NCBI GenBank assembly: GCA_029465975.1
Contig: CM055736.1
Coordinates: 5,306,781 to 5,370,780 of the forward strand
Length of the DNA: 64,000 nt
Source: Dallia pectoralis
Lineage: Eukaryota; Chordata; Actinopteri; Esociformes; Umbridae
Direction of reading: 5' to 3'
Made by a program: the position numbers and the translations under genes. Under the pieces are notes generated by a model. That model was not told the DNA's origin, searched no databases, and saw only the letters and a program-made list of their open reading frames with translations. Shown one piece after another: positions 45,260 to 57,204 of this stretch; the stretch's first letter is position 1, and each line of letters starts with the position of its first letter.

Positions 45260-47829
45260 GGTGGTACAGGTCAGGACCTGGGAATTGGAGAGGGGGGTAG
45301 CTACAAAAATGAGGAGTAGGAATATTCCTGAATTCAGTGCAGTGCAGTGTTGCCGACTTAACACAAATAGAAAAAGTCCTTCAGCTATGCCTTCTTATCT
45401 TTCTCTCAATTTTCCTCTCGTTCTGTCCTGCTTTCTGCATCTTGCTGTCTCTCCTTTTGCCCTTTCTCAGCATCTCCTCAGTTTTTTTTTCTTCTGCTTT
45501 TTTTATCTCTCACTCATATCTGCACATGTCTCTATTAGCTGCTTTACAAGCACACATCCCCTGTCTAGCTCTGTGCAGTGGCAATTAAGCCACAGATCTA
45601 TTCAAGTTTCTTGTCTCTTTGCAAATGTAATAAGACATTATAAGACAATAGCCTATGTTTGCTCAATCTAGCAAAACCTTGGGAATTGTGGGAATTGTAG
45701 GTATACTTTGCAACATGAGAATATTATATTCTGGTAACAATCCGACTCTGCATTTCTATTTAATTTTATTTAGCGAATCAAACTGTCATGCATCCACTGA
45801 CTTGTTTATGTAAAACTATGAGTTCAGTAACTTGTGCCTTAATATTTGTAGACTCAAGGGTCACAAGTTATCAAGCCGAGGGCAGAGCAAACACAAATAG
45901 GTTGACGTTGCCAATGCAAATCACATACAACCACACTGACAGAAACACAATTGCACTGTAGCCAGGTGAAACAATTGTGAACATACTCTCCCTTTCAAAT
46001 GTTTTGGGTCACTTAGCAATGTCTTTGTTTTTGAAAGAAAAGCACTTTTATTGTTTTTTCTGGCATGTGATACAGGAGCGATATCTTTTGTTTATTGAGA
46101 TACTGACGATTAAACAGCGTCTTCTTTCTCTAATATACAGGATGGTAGAAGAAATCTACAGCATCTAACCAAAGAAAGGCAATCAAACTTACATTGACGC
46201 AAAAGAAATACAAGCTTTATTGTAACTGTTGAATAACAACAAACACGTAACATGGGACAAATACACACAAAGACTAGGGGAAACCAGGGGGTATATATAG
46301 TGCCAGTAATAATGAGGGGATGAGAGCCAGGCGTGTGGGTTGACGGGACAAGACAAACAGATAGAATCAATGTACATGGATGGCTAGAAAGCCCGCGAGG
46401 ACCACCGAAGTCTGCCCGAATACACAGATGCCACGGGAGTCGTGAGATCATTAAAACAACATCAAAAGTGATCACAAATACAATGTAGACATTGTTAATG
46501 TTGGAAATGACTAGTGTAAGTAGAAACAGCAGATGATTAATGGAATACCTACATTGGCATACAACAACCAGTTGTCAGCAAAAATCAATCCTGTGTTGGT
46601 TGACTCGTTGTGTTTGCTAAGTTTTGCATTTTGAATGGTCAATTGATGATTAATAACAATTTTGCAAGTATGTTTGCAAAGCTAAAAACTGTAGTGCTGA
46701 TTAAAGAACCAATTAAACTGGCCTTCTTTGGACTAGTTGAAATTTTGGAGCATCAGCAATTGTGGGTTTGATTACAGTCTCAAAATGGCTATACATTAAC
46801 ACTATTTTGCCCGAGAAATCTTGTATAATGCTTTGTACTTTTTCGCTCACAGAAAAGCAACTACTTTTAACCAGGATAGGAAAGAGCGGCAGAGCAAGAG
46901 TGCACTAGGACAAATACATTAGATTCAATGGTCTGGATGGCTGTAATTGCTGTGGAGGATTCTTTGACAAAAGCCAAATTTGAAGGACACAATTATTATA
47001 ATATTATTATTTTTAACTTTGTCAATTAATATATAAACTATTCATTTTGCCATATTTTCTATTCAAACAAATTTAATTATTGTTTTAATTGAAAACAAGG
47101 GCATTTCTAAGTGACCCCAAACATTTGATGAGATGTATAAAAAAAATAGTTTTAGTGTCTGCGCGGGGGTACAATGGTAAACTGACGGTTTGATGGTTCG
47201 GGCTAGCATGGTCCAGTGGTTTCAGCTGCTGATCGCAGTTAACATGTACGTATTATAATCTAGTCCTCACCAGCTGTGCGAGCCATTACCTTAGTTGTGT
47301 GTATGAGCCAGTAATTGCATTTTTTTCTGCACAAATAGCACACAATTTGGTTTGTTTCCGTCTCATTCTCTGTACAACACATACAATTACAAAAACAGAT
47401 CTGTGTTTTTGCCATTTTAAACAAAAAGCATACCAGTGAAGTTAAATACATAAATGTATGTAGTTAAACTGCAAGGTTCAATAATTAACACAAAAAACAA
47501 TAACATCGAAAAAGTCAAACTTTTGATCATGGTGTGAGTCATTAAATTCTTTGAAATCCCTTATGTCACCTGACATTGCCACTCTGCATCTGTGTTTATG
47601 AGCAATGTGGATTTCAAAAATACACAGGCTTTAGTGTAGCGCTTGTTAGGGAATTTCTAAAAGTAATAGCTAAGGAATGTATTAAGGGAATAGAATGCAT
47701 ACAGTAGTAATATTGTATGTAGGAAAATAATGGTATCTCTTACTTCTGCTGGCAATTCATAATCAAAATCAGAATCAGAAAAGTGTTTAATCACCATGAA
47801 TGTGTGAACAGACAAGGAATTTACTTTGG
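45260..47829. other. No gene seen; possible minus-strand LTR near 46190-46480
   Basis: At 46190-46480 the minus strand has a GTATATATACCCCC-type TATA box, an AACAATAAAGC polyadenylation-like signal and a G/T-rich body in LTR order, but no partner copy was found. The rest has no recognised feature. Confidence 0.35.
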
Positions 47830-48235
47830 CAGGAAGGTGCTTACTGTCACGAGTGGTGAGTTGACGTTGCTACACGGACCTATTTTTGATGATGCACAGC
47901 CTTGTTTACATTTGTCATTCACAGCTGTGGTCTATTTTGTAATTAGTCGGGATATGAAGGGGTTGATAGAAACAATGCTAAGCAAGGAGTGACTTGCTAT
48001 GTCACGTTGATTGAGCGGTGAGTGTGTAAATATACATATATTGCTGTTGTAGGGGTAATTGAGAGTGTTTGTTTAAAGTCGCTATATGCGCACCTTTCAT
48101 TTCAACAGTATAGGGTTTTCGCTGTTGACGGTCTGTTTTATGTTTACGTAATTTAATAAACCTGTTTAAATGGATCAACTAGCGCTTCATATGGCTTTTA
48201 CCACATTACGCCGGAGCATCTGTTACACTTACATA
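47830..48235 (+). repeat. LTR-like sequence
   Basis: GTCACGAGTGGTGAGTTGAC at the left, a G/T-rich middle, AATTTAATAAACC (about 48150) as polyadenylation signal and TCTGTTACAC at the right end. The layout matches the other solo LTRs in the window; boundaries uncertain. Confidence 0.4.
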
Positions 48236-50364
48236 CAACATATGAATAGAACAATATCAATTATACTAAGAGAGTGAGGGGTATAGGGATAGTAATATAC
48301 AAAATACTATATAGAATACAGATAAGTAACGTAGTGCAATGTTGCAAAAATTGTATTGTGTTTACTGAAGGGACAAATTCTAAAAGCAAGAAGGAAATGC
48401 GGAATGTTGACTGTAAACATTCTTCCTCTTTGTCTGCATAGAAGTTTGGTATCTCCATGTGGAGGGCAGGGACTGGTTATGGGGTAAGTCATTTTGTATC
48501 CTTTGCAGTAGGGAGTTATCTTTTGTCTATTATATGGCCTTTAGGAAGAAGGGGGGGCAGGTTTCATGTTAGTGTGTGTGTGCTCTTAGTAGTAGATAAG
48601 GTGTGTAAGTATATGGTTTACCAGTTTAATGTGTTGAAACTTAACTCCTCCCAACAGGATCACCAAAAATGAATTCATAGGTTAAGTTTCGTGCAAAGAC
48701 TTCAGAACTATTACTTACTATTATTACAGTGTGGTTGAGAGTAATTAATAAATACTGTTTATTGTGCAAGCAGGGGTGTTATCTCTTCTTTCATCCATAT
48801 TCACTTTAAAAGGCTTTTTAATTGCCTGTACACGCTGCAACAATTAATCAATAAAAATTGATAATGTTGGTAATTTGAATTGTTGCCAACAAATGTCACA
48901 ATCAATGAGTTGGGTCTAAAAGAGACCGAGCAAAAATAAAAGCCTTTTGAAAGATGGTGGAGACAACACCGGACTGAATGTGCGTATGACCAAAAACGTC
49001 AAAAGTATGGGAGCCCTCATGCTAGAGGAATTCAACAAATACAATTTGTCAAAATAATTTGCAAAAAAAATCATATGGCACAGAAGCACAACTGACATGC
49101 ATGACCTGTAATGCATGACCTGTTAAAGAAAAAACACATTGTAGCAGTGGTGACAGAAGATGAAGAGCACTCAAAATGGCAAGTTAATATAATACAAATT
49201 TGCCACACTTTTTATTTGTTTTTATAGAGTTACATTGTAATGGAAAAATTTGAATGCATGGCTGAGTTAACGTTAACATCAACAAACCATCACCAATTAA
49301 CAAATAATCTACTTGAGCACGCCAACTTTGTGCATAGTTGAGCAGCTCCGGGTAGCTTACCATTCAAGAAATCACTGACAATTTAACCCATGTGTTTGCA
49401 TTTGTATTCTAACTACTCCCGACAATATGTAAGGCACTTTAAAAGGATTTTAAAAAACACTGAACAGTTTAAAAATATAAAACAATTGCATTTATTTGGG
49501 AATAAATGTATTGTTTTTCTATATAATCAATCAATTAATTTAAGCAGTAAACGACAGACTAATTCATTATCAAATGTAGATTAATTCTAATTTTCATTAT
49601 TTAACACCAGTTGTTGGCTGAGTAATGGCAATGCCAGATAAGGTATGTAATACTGAGACAGAGCTGTAATGCATTTTATCACGGAGAGTGCTCTGTAACA
49701 CATTGACTTGATCTAGGTTTCAGGACCACGGAGAGCGCCGCACAATACTTATTGCTCCGTTTCAGAACCATGGAGAGCACATGGTAAGCTACGGCTGCAC
49801 CAGGTTGGAAAAACTTGCAGAAAAATGTATAAACAATAGCCCCAGTTCTCATATTAATGAATGGGTAATACATCAACACAACATGCCTCATGTACTGTTT
49901 ACACTGCTGCTCAGCAGCTGCATCCATGTTTAAATTATTACATGCTTGAGTAAATTGAATCAACAGAAAGCGAAATAACTGAAGAGCAACAAGAAAATAA
50001 AAGAACATTAGATTTGTTGGAGGTGGAATGGGCTTTTAGGAAAAAAGAGAAACCACAAGAAATAGAGGTAGAGATCTTCTAATCCAGTGGTAACTGCTTT
50101 AAAACTCATTGTGTTCTATGTTAAATTCTCTTAATTGCACTGGCTTGTAAATTGGAGCTTTGAATTGGACAGCTGCATAAATTACTCATACATTTCAGTG
50201 TGCCTTACATAAATGGTGGATTGTGGCCTATTTAACCAACTTTTCATTCACATTGCAGAAAAAGAGAAACAGAAAACCAATTCTGCTGGTGAACGTTCAA
50301 CAAAACACCCTCTGAGCATTTGATCCCACATCCGAACTGCAGGCTAATTAGAATATGCACTTAC
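48236..50364 (-). other. Start of the long kcnd2 intron; no exon or repeat recognised
   Basis: This lies 3' of the kcnd2 splice donor on its strand, so it is intronic. Short frames such as 49679-50008 have no domain. The stretch next to the exon (50100-50340) is unremarkable. Confidence 0.5.
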
Positions 50365-51476
50365 CCCAAAGTTGTCATGGTGACGATGGTATACCAGAAG
50401 GCTGCTGGGATGCTGGTGAACTTGCTGGCTGTGGAGCCCTTCTCAGCATAGAACATGACAGTTGCAAAGATAATGATCGCCATGGTAAGGGAAAAAAGAA
50501 GGAAGCCCAGCTCAGACGCGCAGCTCTTCAGTGTGTAGCCCAGGATGCGCAGCCCTGCCGAGTGGCGGGAGAATTTAAAAATCCTGAAAACGCGGAACAC
50601 CCTCAGCGTAACAAATGCACCGCTCACGTCCTCGTTGTCCGTCATGATTAGGCCAATGTAATAAGGCATGATTGCCACCACGTCAATGACACTCATTACG
50701 CTCTTAATAAAGTTCCAGCGGCTAGGGGCGGCCATAAGACGCAGCAAGTACTCCACAGTGAAGATCATGACGCAGGCCGTGTCCAGACAGAAGAAAGCAA
50801 GGGCATAACGCTCCCCGCATGACACCTCTTTGACCCGGTTTGGCAAAGTTCCACATGGGACTGTCTCCACTACATTGGCCATCACAGAAACAGCGATGAA
50901 AAAGCCAGTGACGTAATAGAACACCAGAGCCATAGTGCTTGTATGGGGGTTTTCAAATGCCCGCCACATGGTCTCTCGGAACGTCATATCGGGCGGGACC
51001 ATATCATTCTGGTTCTCACTGTCCTCGTCGTCCTGGATCCTCTCCTGGTTTTCCCTTCGCCGGTCCTTATATTCCTCATAGCAGCAATCCCCTATGATCT
51101 CTGGTATGATTCCAAAGAAGGCTAACTCCTCATCATAGGCCGAAATGCACTCCTGGCGTGGGTAGTGAAGTTTCCCGGTACGATAGAAGTTCAGAATGTG
51201 TCTGAAAATATCTGGGTCGCGGTCAAAAAAGTATTCGTTAGACTCCTCGTGGTAAAAGAATTCCCTTTCTGTGCTACCCAGTAAAGTGTCTGGGTACCGC
51301 TCCAATGTATTCCGCCACGTCTGAAACTTATGACCGCTGACATTGATTGCAATGAGGCCTTCCTGTTTCTGCCGATTGTCTGCCGGCATTGTCGGCATGG
51401 GTGCACTGGCTACCGGCATCCATCCTATAGCAGCCGCCCTAGCGAAGGGCAACCATGCTGCCACACCCGCTGCCAT
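50365..51476 (-). CDS. kcnd2: Voltage-gated potassium channel Kv4 (kcnd2-like), first coding exon
   Basis: Encodes residues 1-371 of an A-type K+ channel subunit of the plasma membrane in neurons and heart. Start ATG is at 51476: it begins MAAGVAAWLPFARAAAIGWM, the conserved Kv4 N-terminus that inactivates the pore and binds KChIP. The T1 domain spans about 41-140 with the Zn ligands H104, C110, C131, C132 (HX5CX20CC). S1 is about 184-206, S2 226-247, S3 259-278, S4 288-305 with R/K every third residue (LRVFRVFRIFKFSR), S5 322-342, and the pore helix ends at TMTTLG. The exon stops at GG|GTAAGT inside the selectivity-filter glycine (phase 2); the next exon, outside the window, should continue YGD. 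FFDRDPDIFRHILNF, TMALVFYY and MTDNEDVSGAF favour Kv4.2 over Kv4.3/4.1. No disruption. Confidence 0.95.
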
Positions 51477-51565
51477 GGTGACTAATTGTAGACAACCCGT
51501 TGCAGATGAAGAGCTTTCAATGCTCTGATGGGTGATCACAGAACCACAGTGCGGTAAAAGGACAT
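51477..51565 (-). other. kcnd2: kcnd2 5'UTR part of the coding exon, with splice acceptor
   Basis: On the minus strand TTTTGCCCACCTCTCTAG (AG at 51567-51566) is a strong acceptor, placing the exon start at 51565 and 89 bp of 5'UTR before the ATG. The reading frame stays open upstream of the ATG, but the conserved Kv4 start at 51476 decides the N-terminus. Confidence 0.55.
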
Positions 51566-52481
51566 CTAGAGAGGTGGGCAAAACAACACATGCATTACTC
51601 AAAATCAAAACATCAAAGTAAGCATAGATGCATAGCACCGTTCAAATAAGGTAGTTGGAGAAATGCTTCTGAAAAAAGGTATTCAATTAACCACTGGGTA
51701 AAGGTAAAACATCTGAACCTTTACACAATTGGGAAAATTGTGAAATGTGAATGAAAAAAGTTTTAAGTGTCAGTCTGTTAAAAATGAGGCGTGGCTTATT
51801 GGAGGAATTGGTTCAATATTTTTGGCCATTCATTCGTGCAATTGCAATTACTGTTGATTGTGTAAACAGTTCTGTGAATATCTTGGGATATCACTTTTTC
51901 AATAAATGTTTCATTGCTGATTATATATTGTGGTAATTATAACCCTGGGATATGCTTAAGGAACTCAACCGTCTAGGTTGACCTCAATGAATCTACAACA
52001 GAGCGTTCAATCTTCAAAATAGAGTATGATGTCAATACAGCGGAACAGATTATCTCAAATAAAACGTATTCTTATAGTAGGCCACAAAAATATTTAGCTT
52101 AAATCCACGCCCCCTTTAAACCATGCGCGCTACTCCCAGGTTTTTTCCAGGAATTTGTTGCCACATTAAACAATAAAAGAATACTCCAAGAACCTCAACT
52201 TGCATGCCTGGTGCATTGTTATGATTCTAGCGACCAGGGAATTAATTCGGTTCGTTTCAGAAACTCAATTAAGGTCATATGTAAATGTGTTTAACACATC
52301 TTAATGCATTGCACATTTCCTTACCCGTCGAGAGTGAATGTAAAGCGCGAGAGTAACCTCAGTCGATTTTTCTGCCAACCACACCGAACCAACACTCAGC
52401 AGTATCACATATACAAGTATGTTTGACATACAAAGTTAACCGCTTGTATATTTAACACATAGCTAAATGTAGTGTACTCAC

Positions 52482-53030
52482 CTCTGAGTAAAAACCACCG
52501 GTTTGAAAAAGAAAGCCTTTAGTTCTCTGTCAGATGAAAAGTATCCAGAATAATGTATCGTAGGCTATTGTAAAATAGTCCGCCACAAGTTCATACTCGC
52601 TAAATTCTGTGCTTGAAATCCAGAAAAAACGTGGTTAGTACAAGTACATGCCTAAACTCGACAGGCCGACTCTCCGTCAGATTCACTTTCGAATTCATTC
52701 TGCATTTCAAGCTTCTAAAAATGCACTACTATGAACCTCTAATCCTTATAGAAACCACCACGACAATTGTGCATAGTGTTCGCAGTTGAAGCGCAAGAGG
52801 ACAGAAAACCAGTGACACACAGCTACAGCAGTGTTCACGAGATCCCAATGAACATCGATTATACCGGCGCATAAACATGGAAAGTCATAAAATAAACATT
52901 GGAAATAATAGCGGAAATATTTAAAAGTCGGATAATTTCAATATATATATACAACGAGTGTTGAGGTTAATAGCTCGCTACTCGTTCACTCAGTCTGCTC
53001 GGTAGGGAAGGCTGTGCAGCTGCGCGAATA
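52482..53030 (-). promoter_or_regulatory. kcnd2: Putative kcnd2 non-coding first exon and promoter
   Basis: A consensus donor CAGAG|GTGAGT has its GT at 52481-52480 and could pair with the acceptor at 51566, removing a 916-bp intron. Upstream, up to 53030, there is no repeat until the dispersed copy D at 53045. The transcription start cannot be fixed; TATATATATA occurs at about 52941. This is inference from splice signals only. Confidence 0.35.
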
Positions 53031-53044
53031 ACTATTTTTCGTAT

Positions 53045-53885
53045 CTTGGTGGACCGAGGTAAAGTTACCGAGGTAAAGTTGGTTGGAGATTAGATATTGG
53101 ATATTCAACGGATATTCGGAGCCCGAGATCAGGTCCGGTTTTCCCGCAAGCAGAAACACAACACCCCGGTAATCGGCCGACAGAAACCTCCGTCTGCTTA
53201 TAGTTAGGGGCCGTCATTAAAGTGCAAGTCTTAAAGTTATTAATTCAATAGCTGTTAAACCATATGGCCTTGAAACTTCATATTGTTTTATAGAGTACAC
53301 CCACATTTTGCACAGCTTTGTTTTTTTTAAGGAAATGGTGCAAAAGACGTTTAATAAACATTTACAAATTGTAAAAATCTATCTTTTTTTGTGTGAAATC
53401 ACTTGGAGATTTACTTTCATATTGTCTACAAAAGTCTTTTGAAAACTTTTAATATACATTTTACACTTGCATATCTCAATAGCTTTTTGTACAATGACTT
53501 ATTAACCTCAAACCACTTTCACATAGTCTGCAGGGGCCACCCACATGTTGCACAGCCTTTGGTTTTTCAAAATAATAGTTTTAAAACTTTAAATCTACAT
53601 TTTTTATGTGCTTATCTCGAAAGCTTATTTGTACAATAACTTATTAACCTCAAACCACTTTCAGATAGTCTACAGAGGCCATCCACATGTTGCACAGCCT
53701 TTAGTTTTTCAAAATAATAGTTTGAAAACTTCTAATATACATTTTAAGGATGCATACCTCAATAGCTTTTTTTGTGCAGTAACCTATTAACCTCAAACTA
53801 CTTTCAGATAGTCTGCAGGGGCCACCCACATGTTGCACAGCCTTTGCCTTTTCAAAATAAAAGTTTGAAAACTTTTAATATAGAC
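53045..53885 (+). repeat. Dispersed repeat family, copy D, with tandem tail
   Basis: Core words GATATTGGATATTCAACGGA, GTCCGGTTTTCCCGCAAGCA and TTATTAATTCAATAGCTGTT match copies A-C. After TAGAGTACACCCACATTTTG a tandem array follows (53409-53880). Confidence 0.8.
53409..53880 (+). repeat. ~142-bp tandem array, three units
   Basis: CACATGTTGCACAGCCTTT recurs at about 53543, 53685 and 53828, each followed by TTTTTCAAAATAAYAGTTT and a TCAATAGCTTTTT stretch. Similar words occur in inverted form at 22870-23080. Confidence 0.9.
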
Positions 53886-53889
53886 CAAT

Positions 53890-54755
53890 CATTTGTTTGT
53901 ATACATTCGGGTTGCGCGTGCATCTAGGTTGCAGAAAACCCAGCAGAGAATATCTAGCTATATATCCCATCTGGAAAAAGCCAACACTTACGTGAGGATG
54001 CTGTTCGTGGACGACAGCTCAGCGTTCAACACCATTGTGCCCGCCAAGCTCATTCCCAAGCTCAGGACCCTGGGTCTCAACACCTCCGTGTGCAACTGGA
54101 TCCTAGACTTTCTGATGGGCAGACCTCAGGTGGTGAGAATGGGCAATATTTCATCCTCCGCCCTGAGCATCGGAGCCCCGCAGGGTTGCGTACTCAGTCC
54201 CCTGCTGTACTCCCTGTTTACGTATGACTGCGTGGCCACACATAGCCCCAACGTCATGTTCAAGTTTGCTGACGACACCACCATCCTTGGTCTCATCTCC
54301 AACAACGATGAGTCAAAATACAGAGAAGTGGTTAAAAACCTGGCTACATGGTGCCAGGACAACAATCTCTCTCTTAACGTCGGGAAAACTAAGGAGATGA
54401 TCTTCTATTGCAGTGTTTAAGTATTTAAGGTCTGCATACTGGCCATACACACTCCATTATGTATATAGTGTAACTAGCATATTCTGAATATACATTACTA
54501 CTGGCACTAGATCACTTTCATTACAGTATTTAAGTATTTATGGTCTGCACACTGTACATATTCTGACACTGATTATGCAAATGTTGTAGTTATGTATAGT
54601 CTGTATATTGTTGTAAATTGTTTTTTATCCTTTATTTTTATTATTCTTCTAACTATGTAGTTGTTGATTGCCATGTCTTAAGAATGTCATTGCACAGTCT
54701 GATGCAAGTCACTCTGTATATGTATGACAATAATACTTTGAATCTTGAATCTGAA
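53890..54755 (+). mobile_element. L2/Rex-type LINE, RT fragment joined to 3'UTR
   Basis: An intact frame (53893-54420) reads LFVDDSSAFNTIVPAKLIPK (first RT Asp), APQGCVLSPLLYSLFTYDC and KFADDTTILGLISNNDES (ADD box), ending KTKEMIFYCSV. The frame then jumps into 3'UTR: the join CTTCTATTGCAGTGTTTAAG also occurs in the separate 3'UTR copy at about 57207, so the RT C-terminus was lost by a deletion ending there. The tail (to about 54755) has CAATAATACTTTGAATCTTG. Confidence 0.9.
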
Positions 54756-54904
54756 TCTATATTGATATAGCTCAAAATAATAACTCAAAAGAAGAATTGT
54801 TAAGCTAACTATCTTTGCAAAATGTACTCTGCTTACTAAAACAACCTGTCACCCAGCGATAAGCACTGTTATTTAACAAAATGTACGTTAATGTGTGGAA
54901 TACG

Positions 54905-55121
54905 TCTTACAGATCCTTATGCCATAGCGCCCTGTAAATGGTTAAACGACAAAACGAAATTGCCTAGCATTCAGTGGCCAGAAATATATAATTACCTGAT
55001 TGACACTCCAAGCGTTTATACCCGGGAGAAGTTTAAAGCGTACAAATCTCTTGATGTGTACAACTTTGTTCTGTGTGTTCATGTCCAAGACATACAACTA
55101 GAGAGAAACACATGTTGTTAG
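54905..55121 (+). pseudogene. Exon of a transposon-linked SWIM/YqaJ-type gene
   Basis: After a possible acceptor (GTCTTACAG, about 54904-54912) the frame reads DPYAIAPCKWLND, then PEIYNYLIDTPSVYTREKFK and AYKSLDVYNFVLCVHVQDI. I recognise the YNYL..TPS.YT.E..KAYKSLD.YN pattern from multicopy fish genes that go on to a SWIM zinc finger and a YqaJ-type nuclease domain. Those later domains are not in the window, so this is an isolated exon. It lies 80 bp before the direct repeat R1. The assignment is from memory of the family and is tentative. Confidence 0.4.
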
Positions 55122-55201
55122 TTTGAATTATTTATTTGAGTATATTAAAAATTAGTTTAAAACAAGGTGGATTATTAGTCGCTGAGAGTGCATGTCGGTC
55201 A

Positions 55202-55477
55202 GTGTATGATCCGATCATTCAAATATTCAATTTAATGGCAAACCAAAAACCAAATAACGAATCAATATTTAGTTTTTCGCTTTTTTTGTATTTACAAAAA
55301 TATTGAAAACTGATGTTTGATTCATTGCTTTATGCTCGAAACGGGAAATATAATAAACAAGGAAACTAAAACGAAATAATGGGTCGAATTTATGTTGTCT
55401 TTATTTCTCTATATTTGTTGTAGTAGCTCTAACCATTTCCCACCGTGCGGTTCTGCTTGCTTTGCGCATGCGCAGTG
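55202..55477 (+). repeat. Direct repeat R1
   Basis: About 95% identical to R2 (62193-62463), from GTGTATGATCCGATCATTC to TGCGCATGCGCAGTG. The last part contains a perfect NRF-1-type palindrome TGCGCATGCGCA (55463-55474). A polyadenylation-like ATAATAAACAAGG lies in the middle. Confidence 0.95.
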
Positions 55478-55537
55478 GATCGTTTCAAATGAGCAGGTCA
55501 CTGAGCGCTAAAAGCGAAAGGTCCGGTGTTACGTTTT

Positions 55538-55619
55538 TTTTGTTGTTGACTTTATTAAATACTGTAGCAGATGCATATAATACATATAGACACAATTAGA
55601 CACATACAAACAGAGTGAT
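55538..55619 (-). mobile_element. Short retro-insertion with 16-bp target duplication
   Basis: TCCGGTGTTACGTTTT flanks the 82-bp insert at 55522-55537 and 55620-55635. On the minus strand the insert ends AATAAAGTCAACAACAAAA, a polyadenylation signal plus A-rich tail, so it is probably a truncated SINE/LINE tail or processed transcript. Confidence 0.75.
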
Positions 55620-55885
55620 TCCGGTGTTACGTTTTAACTGGTGATCATGTTAACTAGTGACATTGCAGATGCGACGTGGGCGTGTCATTAGAAACACCGG
55701 CTGGGAAGTATAATGTAGTTGACCGTATCGATGCCTGTTCAGAAAAATGCAAACCTCAATAAATCGTTCATATGTTCGTAATTTAATTCTTTTTTTTGTG
55801 TCATAATCTTGTTTAATGTATTTGTAATTAAGTCAATTCAGCCTAACAGTCTGATGTGTATGTTTACTCCGCAGCACAAACGAGT

Positions 55886-56205
55886 ACAGACCGCTACTAT
55901 CATAAGAGAGTGTAGTGCGCCCATGTTAACTTGTGATACAACATCTGTTCAGGTACATTAGGCTGTGCTCATATAGACCGCTAGTATAACAGTAGTGAGC
56001 CCAGATTAACTTGTGATACATATAGACCACAAGTATAACAGAGTGTAGTGCGCCCAGAGTAACTTGTGATACATATAGACCACTAGTATAATAGAGTGTA
56101 GTGCGCCCAGATTAACTTGTGATACATATAGACCACTAGTATAACAGAGTGTAGTGCGCCCAGATTAACTTGTGATACAACATCTGTACAGGTACATAGG
56201 CTCAT
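55886..56205 (+). repeat. ~53-bp tandem array, about five units
   Basis: Unit words GTGTAGTGCGCCCAGATTAA and CTTGTGATACATATAGACCA recur. The first and last units carry an extra ACATCTGT.CAGGTACAT segment. Confidence 0.93.
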
Positions 56206-56861
56206 GTCGTATTTTTCAGACATACTAAAATATAAAATTTGACACGTGAACATAACAGCTGTGGTGTAAAGAACAACACAAAAGTTTCCACACGTCAACA
56301 TAATTCAAGTTATATATGCAATATAGCTCTAGGTCGTGTTACAATAGGAAATACACTGACCCAATACTGTGACCGAAGGAAAGATATCTATATGCTGCAT
56401 GCAATAGCTCCTCTGTCTCTCCTGCATTTACCAACCATCTTCTGCTGTTCATATGAAGTTTTGAATCCATGACTCGTTTGGTTAATATGACAATAAATAC
56501 TTTTGACTTTGAACTTTTGACTTAGAAGGCAAAACATTCTTAATGAAAAAAGGGTTCCTGGACAGTGCAATATTACTCAACAATTTCTTAAGATCTGCTG
56601 TATCTCAAACTGCATAACCAATTACCTGAAAGATTAACCTGCAATGAGAAGTAATTAAGAGAGGAACTGAAACCTTCCGGATGAAAAGTGAGGAAACATG
56701 CAGTATACCCTGCAAATATTCATGCTTATCAGTTATGCTACAACTCCAAGTAAATATAATATTATGATATTGAAACACCAGATGGAGACCTGTACTACAT
56801 CGGCAGGCAAAAAAGAATGCAAGTAACTGGCCAAAGTTGTACTGACAGCATTTTTTTTTAG

Positions 56862-56969
56862 GAGTTTAACTGCAGCTTATTTGGTGGACACTGTGGATGA
56901 GAGAAAAGCCACAGTGCTATAATCAACCACTACTATTGGCCTGGAATGGAGGAGGACATTTGCAAGTGT
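56862..56969 (+). pseudogene. Ginger-like integrase, HH half of the zinc finger
   Basis: After an acceptor TTTTTTTTAG (ends 56861) the frame reads GGHCG, a stop (TGA 56898-56900), then EKSHSAIINHYYWPGMEEDI and CKC, ending at a donor GTGTGAGT-type site near 56969. This is the H-x-H part of an integrase HHCC finger as in Ginger transposons and GIN1. The CxxC half (QCPQCQSK) is at 62571, in the matching phase, so the two were exons of one gene now separated by 5.6 kb. The in-frame stop makes it a pseudogene. Confidence 0.6.
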
Positions 56970-57036
56970 GTGAGTTGATATCCTCAAAATGTTGAGGTGG
57001 AATACACACTCATCAACTGTACTGTGTCATTTCAAC

Positions 57037-57180
57037 CATTAGTGAGAACATAGTAGGCTCCTCAACCAGTGACACTGTTTTACCCATTCATACATAACCA
57101 TTAGTGAGAACATAGTAGGCTCCTCAACCAGTGACACTGTTTTACCCATTCATACATAACCAGTGACACTGTTTTACCCA
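57037..57180 (+). repeat. ~66-bp tandem duplication
   Basis: CCATTAGTGAGAACATAGTA, then GGCTCCTCAACCAGTGACAC, occurs twice, and CAGTGACACTGTTTTACCCA three times. Confidence 0.93.
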
Positions 57181-57204
57181 TTGTTTCCACCTCCGGCACC
57201 AGAT

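Noticed and set aside
50355..50651. 98-codon plus-strand ORF
   Set aside because: Antisense shadow of the kcnd2 exon.
50365..51476. kcnd3 or kcnd1 instead of kcnd2
   Set aside because: The T1 region (FFDRDPDIFRHILNF, DEELAFFG) and MTDNEDVSGAF fit Kv4.2 better; the DSEN stretch is Kv4.3-like, so a phylogeny would be needed to exclude it fully.
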